Assembly (NCBI GenBank): GCA_945861175.1
Contig: CAMATR010000081.1
Location: 1-7,204, forward strand
Origin: Chitinophaga pinensis
GTDB lineage: Bacteria > Bacteroidota > Bacteroidia > Flavobacteriales_D > Crocinitomicaceae
Length of the DNA: 7,204 nucleotides
Reading direction: 5' to 3'
Below are positions 5,301 through 7,204 of this stretch, one piece after another. Both the position numbers and the translations under genes were made by a program. Below the pieces are notes generated by a model. That model saw only the letters and a list, made by a program, of their open reading frames with translations, was not told the origin of the DNA and did not search any database. The stretch's first letter is position 1. Every line of letters begins with the position of its first letter.

Positions 5301-5419
5301 TTCAAATTGTAATTTCAAGTTTTGAATTAAATTTATTTAAACTATTCAAAAACATTCTTATAAAGAATCTGTTCTTTAGAAACAATCAAAATAAGGCTTT
5401 TTCTATCTTTGTACTAATT
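5301..5419. promoter_or_regulatory. Regulatory gap upstream of sufS with overlapping inverted repeats
   Basis: These 119 AT-rich bases separate tlyA from sufS. At 5354-5368 there is a palindrome of ATTCTT and AAGAAT arms with a 3-base centre, and its right arm also pairs with the next segment as TAAAGAA (5361-5367), TCTG, TTCTTTA (5372-5378). So one middle arm can pair with either neighbour. The cluster lies just upstream of the sufS -7 element, about where a regulator of an iron-sulfur operon might bind. It does not match the Fur or IscR consensus sequences I know. No clear terminator for tlyA is present. Confidence 0.35.
5404..5411 (+). promoter_or_regulatory. sufS promoter -7 element
   Basis: TATCTTTG is an exact match to the Bacteroidetes -7 element and identical to that of the pterin operon. 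It ends only 8 bases before the sufS ATG, so the message would be leaderless or have a leader of just a few bases. No good TTTG is found at the expected -33 distance; the nearest T-rich block, TTCTTTAG (5372-5379), is about 24 bases upstream. That weak -33 could mean activation by a bound regulator. Confidence 0.55.
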
Positions 5420-6655
5420 ATGGCAGACAGTATAACAAAACCTTTTAACGTCAGAGAAATCAGAGAGCAATTTCCTGCTCTCAGACAGACAATATATGGT
5501 AAAAATCTAATTTACTTTGACAATGGTGCGACATCACAAAAACCACAGGTAGTTATCGATGCCATTAACCGCTATTACTCAAAGGATAACGCCAATATTC
5601 ATAGAGGCGTGCATTACATGAGCCAAAAGGCTACAGGGGAATTTGAAGAGGCAAGGAAAACAATTCAGGTGTACCTCAATGCGAAAAAATCTGAGGAAAT
5701 CATTTTCACGAAAGGAACAACTGACAGCATAAATTTGGTGGCTTTTTCTTTTGGAGAGCTCTTATCTTCTGGAGATGAAATTTTAATTTCAGCCATGGAA
5801 CACCATTCAAATATCGTTCCTTGGCAAATGCTTTGTGAACGAAAAAACCTAAAGCTTCGTGTAGCTCCCATTAATTCAAAAGGGGAACTAATTATTGATG
5901 AATTTGACAAACTTTTAAATAATAAAACGAAGCTTGTTTCTATAATTCATATTTCAAATACTTTAGGAACAATAAATCCTGTTAAAGATTTGATAAAAAA
6001 AGCACATTCCGTTGGTGCTAAAGTTTTAATAGATGGTGCGCAAAGTATTCAGCACTTAAAAATAGATGTTCGCGATTTAGACTGTGATTTTTACACTTTT
6101 TCTAGCCACAAAGTCTTTGGTCCAACAGGAATAGGAGTGCTATATGGAAAAGAAGCTGTTTTGGACAGCATGCCCCCATATCAAGGTGGAGGTGACATGA
6201 TTTCAAAAGTAACCTTTGAGCGGACAACTTATAATGAACTTCCCCACAAATTCGAAGCTGGAACACCACACATTGCAGGAGGAATTTGTCTAGGTGAAGC
6301 TATTCGATTTCTATCCTCACAAAACTTGAATGCGATTCAAAAACACGAAAAGTATTTAGCCGATTATGCGCAAGATATGCTTGATACGTTTGAGGGAGTT
6401 CGAATTATTGGTGAAGCAAAAGAGAAAACCTCTGTAGTTTCTTTTATTGTCAACAAAATTCATCCATTTGACATTGGAACCTTGCTTGACAAACAAGGCG
6501 TTGCAGTTCGAACGGGGCATCATTGTACACAGCCTTTGATGGACTTTTTTAAAATTCCAGGAACAGTTAGGGCATCCTTTGCATTTTATAATACGAAAGA
6601 AGAAATAGAAACTTTTATCGCTGCTGTTGAAAAAAGCATCAGTATTCTTAAGTAA
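5420..6655 (+). CDS. sufS: SufS family cysteine desulfurase
   Basis: SufS is a pyridoxal-phosphate enzyme that removes sulfur from L-cysteine, releasing alanine, and passes it as a persulfide to SufE for iron-sulfur cluster assembly. The 411-residue protein is full length and complete. It shows FDNGATSQKP (33-42), the cofactor-stacking histidine H129 in MEHHSN, D205 in LIDGAQS, the Schiff-base lysine K231 in SSHKVFGPTG, and the persulfide-carrying cysteine C369 in RTGHHCTQPL. The RTGHHC loop and overall length place it in group II desulfurases (SufS/CsdA type) rather than IscS. Start ATG at 5420 sits just after a TATCTTTG promoter element. sufE follows after 6 bases and a DUF59 gene after that, which supports SufS over CsdA. 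The gene directly upstream is tlyA-like, not sufD, so here sufS begins its own transcript. Confidence 0.96.
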   Translation: MADSITKPFNVREIREQFPALRQTIYGKNLIYFDNGATSQKPQVVIDAINRYYSKDNANIHRGVHYMSQKATGEFEEARKTIQVYLNAKKSEEIIFTKGTTDSINLVAFSFGELLSSGDEILISAMEHHSNIVPWQMLCERKNLKLRVAPINSKGELIIDEFDKLLNNKTKLVSIIHISNTLGTINPVKDLIKKAHSVGAKVLIDGAQSIQHLKIDVRDLDCDFYTFSSHKVFGPTGIGVLYGKEAVLDSMPPYQGGGDMISKVTFERTTYNELPHKFEAGTPHIAGGICLGEAIRFLSSQNLNAIQKHEKYLADYAQDMLDTFEGVRIIGEAKEKTSVVSFIVNKIHPFDIGTLLDKQGVAVRTGHHCTQPLMDFFKIPGTVRASFAFYNTKEEIETFIAAVEKSISILK

Positions 6656-6661
6656 TTAAAG

Positions 6662-7087
6662 ATGAATATCGAAGAAAAACAACAGGAAATTATCGATGAA
6701 TTCACAATCTATGATGATTGGATGGAAAAATACGAGTACATCATTGAATTAGGCAAAGAACTTGAGACAATTGATCCCACAAAAAAAACAGACGATCGAC
6801 TTATTGAAGGTTGTCAGTCTAGGGTATGGCTAAATACAGACGTGCAAGAGGGTAAAATGCGTTTTACAGCCGATTCCGATGCCATAATAACCAAGGGCAT
6901 CATTGGGCTTTTAATAAGAGTCCTAAATAATGAAACACCTGAAACTGTTGCCAAAACAGACCTTCACTTTATCAATGATATTGGTTTACAAGAACACCTT
7001 TCTCCCACAAGAGCAAACGGATTATTGAGCATGGTTAATCGCATGAAAATGGATGCATTGAAAGCGAGCATGAAAAGCACAAAATAA
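6662..7087 (+). CDS. sufE: SufE family sulfur acceptor protein
   Basis: SufE accepts the persulfide sulfur from SufS, stimulates its desulfurase activity and carries the sulfur to the cluster scaffold in the cytoplasm. The 141-residue protein has the family layout: helical N-terminus with DDWMEKYEYIIELGKEL (18-34), then the active-site loop EGCQSRVW (49-56) with C51, the same position as in E. coli SufE, and a C-terminal GLQEHLSPTRANGL (108-121) near the usual SP.R.NGL block. The ATG is 6 bases past the sufS stop, so the two are almost certainly translated together in a fixed ratio. The DUF59 gene starts 19 bases downstream. Nothing is missing or unusual. Confidence 0.96.
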   Translation: MNIEEKQQEIIDEFTIYDDWMEKYEYIIELGKELETIDPTKKTDDRLIEGCQSRVWLNTDVQEGKMRFTADSDAIITKGIIGLLIRVLNNETPETVAKTDLHFINDIGLQEHLSPTRANGLLSMVNRMKMDALKASMKSTK

Positions 7088-7106
7088 AGACATACTTAAG
7101 GAAAAA

Positions 7107-7204
7107 ATGGAAAATGAAGTCGTGCAGTTGGAAAACAAAGTTGTTGAGATGTTAAAAACAATCTATGATCCAGAGATTCCGGTCGATATATTTGAACTAG
7201 GACT
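7107..7204 (+). CDS. DUF59/MIP18 family (SufT-like) Fe-S assembly protein, N-terminal fragment
   Basis: The first 32 codons of this gene are visible before the right edge. After an acidic, helical N-terminus comes YDPEIPVDIFELGL, the hallmark opening of the DUF59 (MIP18/PaaD/SufT) domain. Proteins of this family beside suf genes help mature iron-sulfur proteins, though their exact step is less settled than that of SufS or SufE. The ATG at 7107 is preceded by AAGGA (7098-7102), a better ribosome-binding sequence than most genes here have. It starts 19 bases after sufE and belongs to the same transcript. The C-terminal part, which in many members carries a conserved cysteine, is outside the window. 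Confidence 0.88.
   Translation, partial: MENEVVQLENKVVEMLKTIYDPEIPVDIFELG

Noticed and set aside
5320..5351. TTTTGAAT / ATTCAAAA inverted repeat after tlyA, considered as its terminator
   Set aside because: The stem is only 8 bp, almost all A/T, with a 16-base loop and no T-run after it; likely chance in AT-rich DNA.
5665..5910. 81-codon minus-strand ORF
   Set aside because: It is antisense inside sufS, which is complete and has all its catalytic residues.
1..7204. Mobile elements, CRISPR arrays, tRNA/rRNA genes, riboswitches, frameshifted genes
   Set aside because: I looked for terminal inverted repeats, transposase motifs, spaced direct repeats, tRNA-like folds and broken families and saw none; every large ORF has intact family motifs except the unknown exported protein, where this cannot be judged.

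Overview
The window looks like ordinary chromosome from an AT-rich member of the Bacteroidetes, most likely the Flavobacteriia (Crocinitomicaceae/Fluviicola-like relatives would fit, but this is inference). The evidence is the gene content (a bacterial GH3 protein beside a deoxynucleoside kinase, and a sufS-sufE-DUF59 run), a signal peptide ending in the FSQ style common in this group, weak or absent Shine-Dalgarno sequences, and several matches to the Bacteroidetes promoter consensus TTTG-N17-23-TANNTTTG. I see no mobile element, CRISPR array, RNA gene or sign of recent transfer.

Layout. Everything left of about 4.5 kb is on the minus strand and everything right of it is on the plus strand. 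Minus unit A (2512 down to 1) is the GH3-family adenylating enzyme, then an exported beta-propeller-like protein of unknown function (4-base ATGA overlap), then the start of a deoxynucleoside kinase cut by the window edge. Minus unit B (4524 down to about 2501) is a 6-pyruvoyl-tetrahydropterin synthase/QueD family enzyme, folE (GTP cyclohydrolase I), a Bax inhibitor-1/YccA family membrane protein, and a 32-residue single-helix membrane microprotein that a normal ORF length cutoff would miss. Unit B has a near-consensus promoter with a perfect 14-bp palindrome between its two elements, and it ends in a clear intrinsic terminator. The terminator's U-tract overlaps the probable promoter of unit A.

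Plus strand. A TlyA-type S4/FtsJ rRNA methyltransferase (4569-5300) diverges from unit B across about 90 bases. After a 119-base gap with overlapping inverted repeats and an exact TATCTTTG element comes the sulfur-mobilising part of the SUF iron-sulfur system: sufS, sufE and the start of a DUF59/SufT-like gene, tightly packed. sufBCD is not directly upstream.

How they work together. FolE makes 7,8-dihydroneopterin triphosphate from GTP, and the PTPS/QueD-family enzyme uses it. The active-site spacing (C-x5-HGH) resembles eukaryotic PTPS more than E. coli QueD, so a tetrahydrobiopterin-type product should be considered alongside queuosine. SufS takes sulfur from cysteine and passes it to SufE for cluster assembly. 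No wholly new system is evident. The items most worth a second look are the microprotein linked to the Bax-inhibitor protein, that protein's loss of both family aspartates, and the palindromic operator candidate over the pterin promoter.
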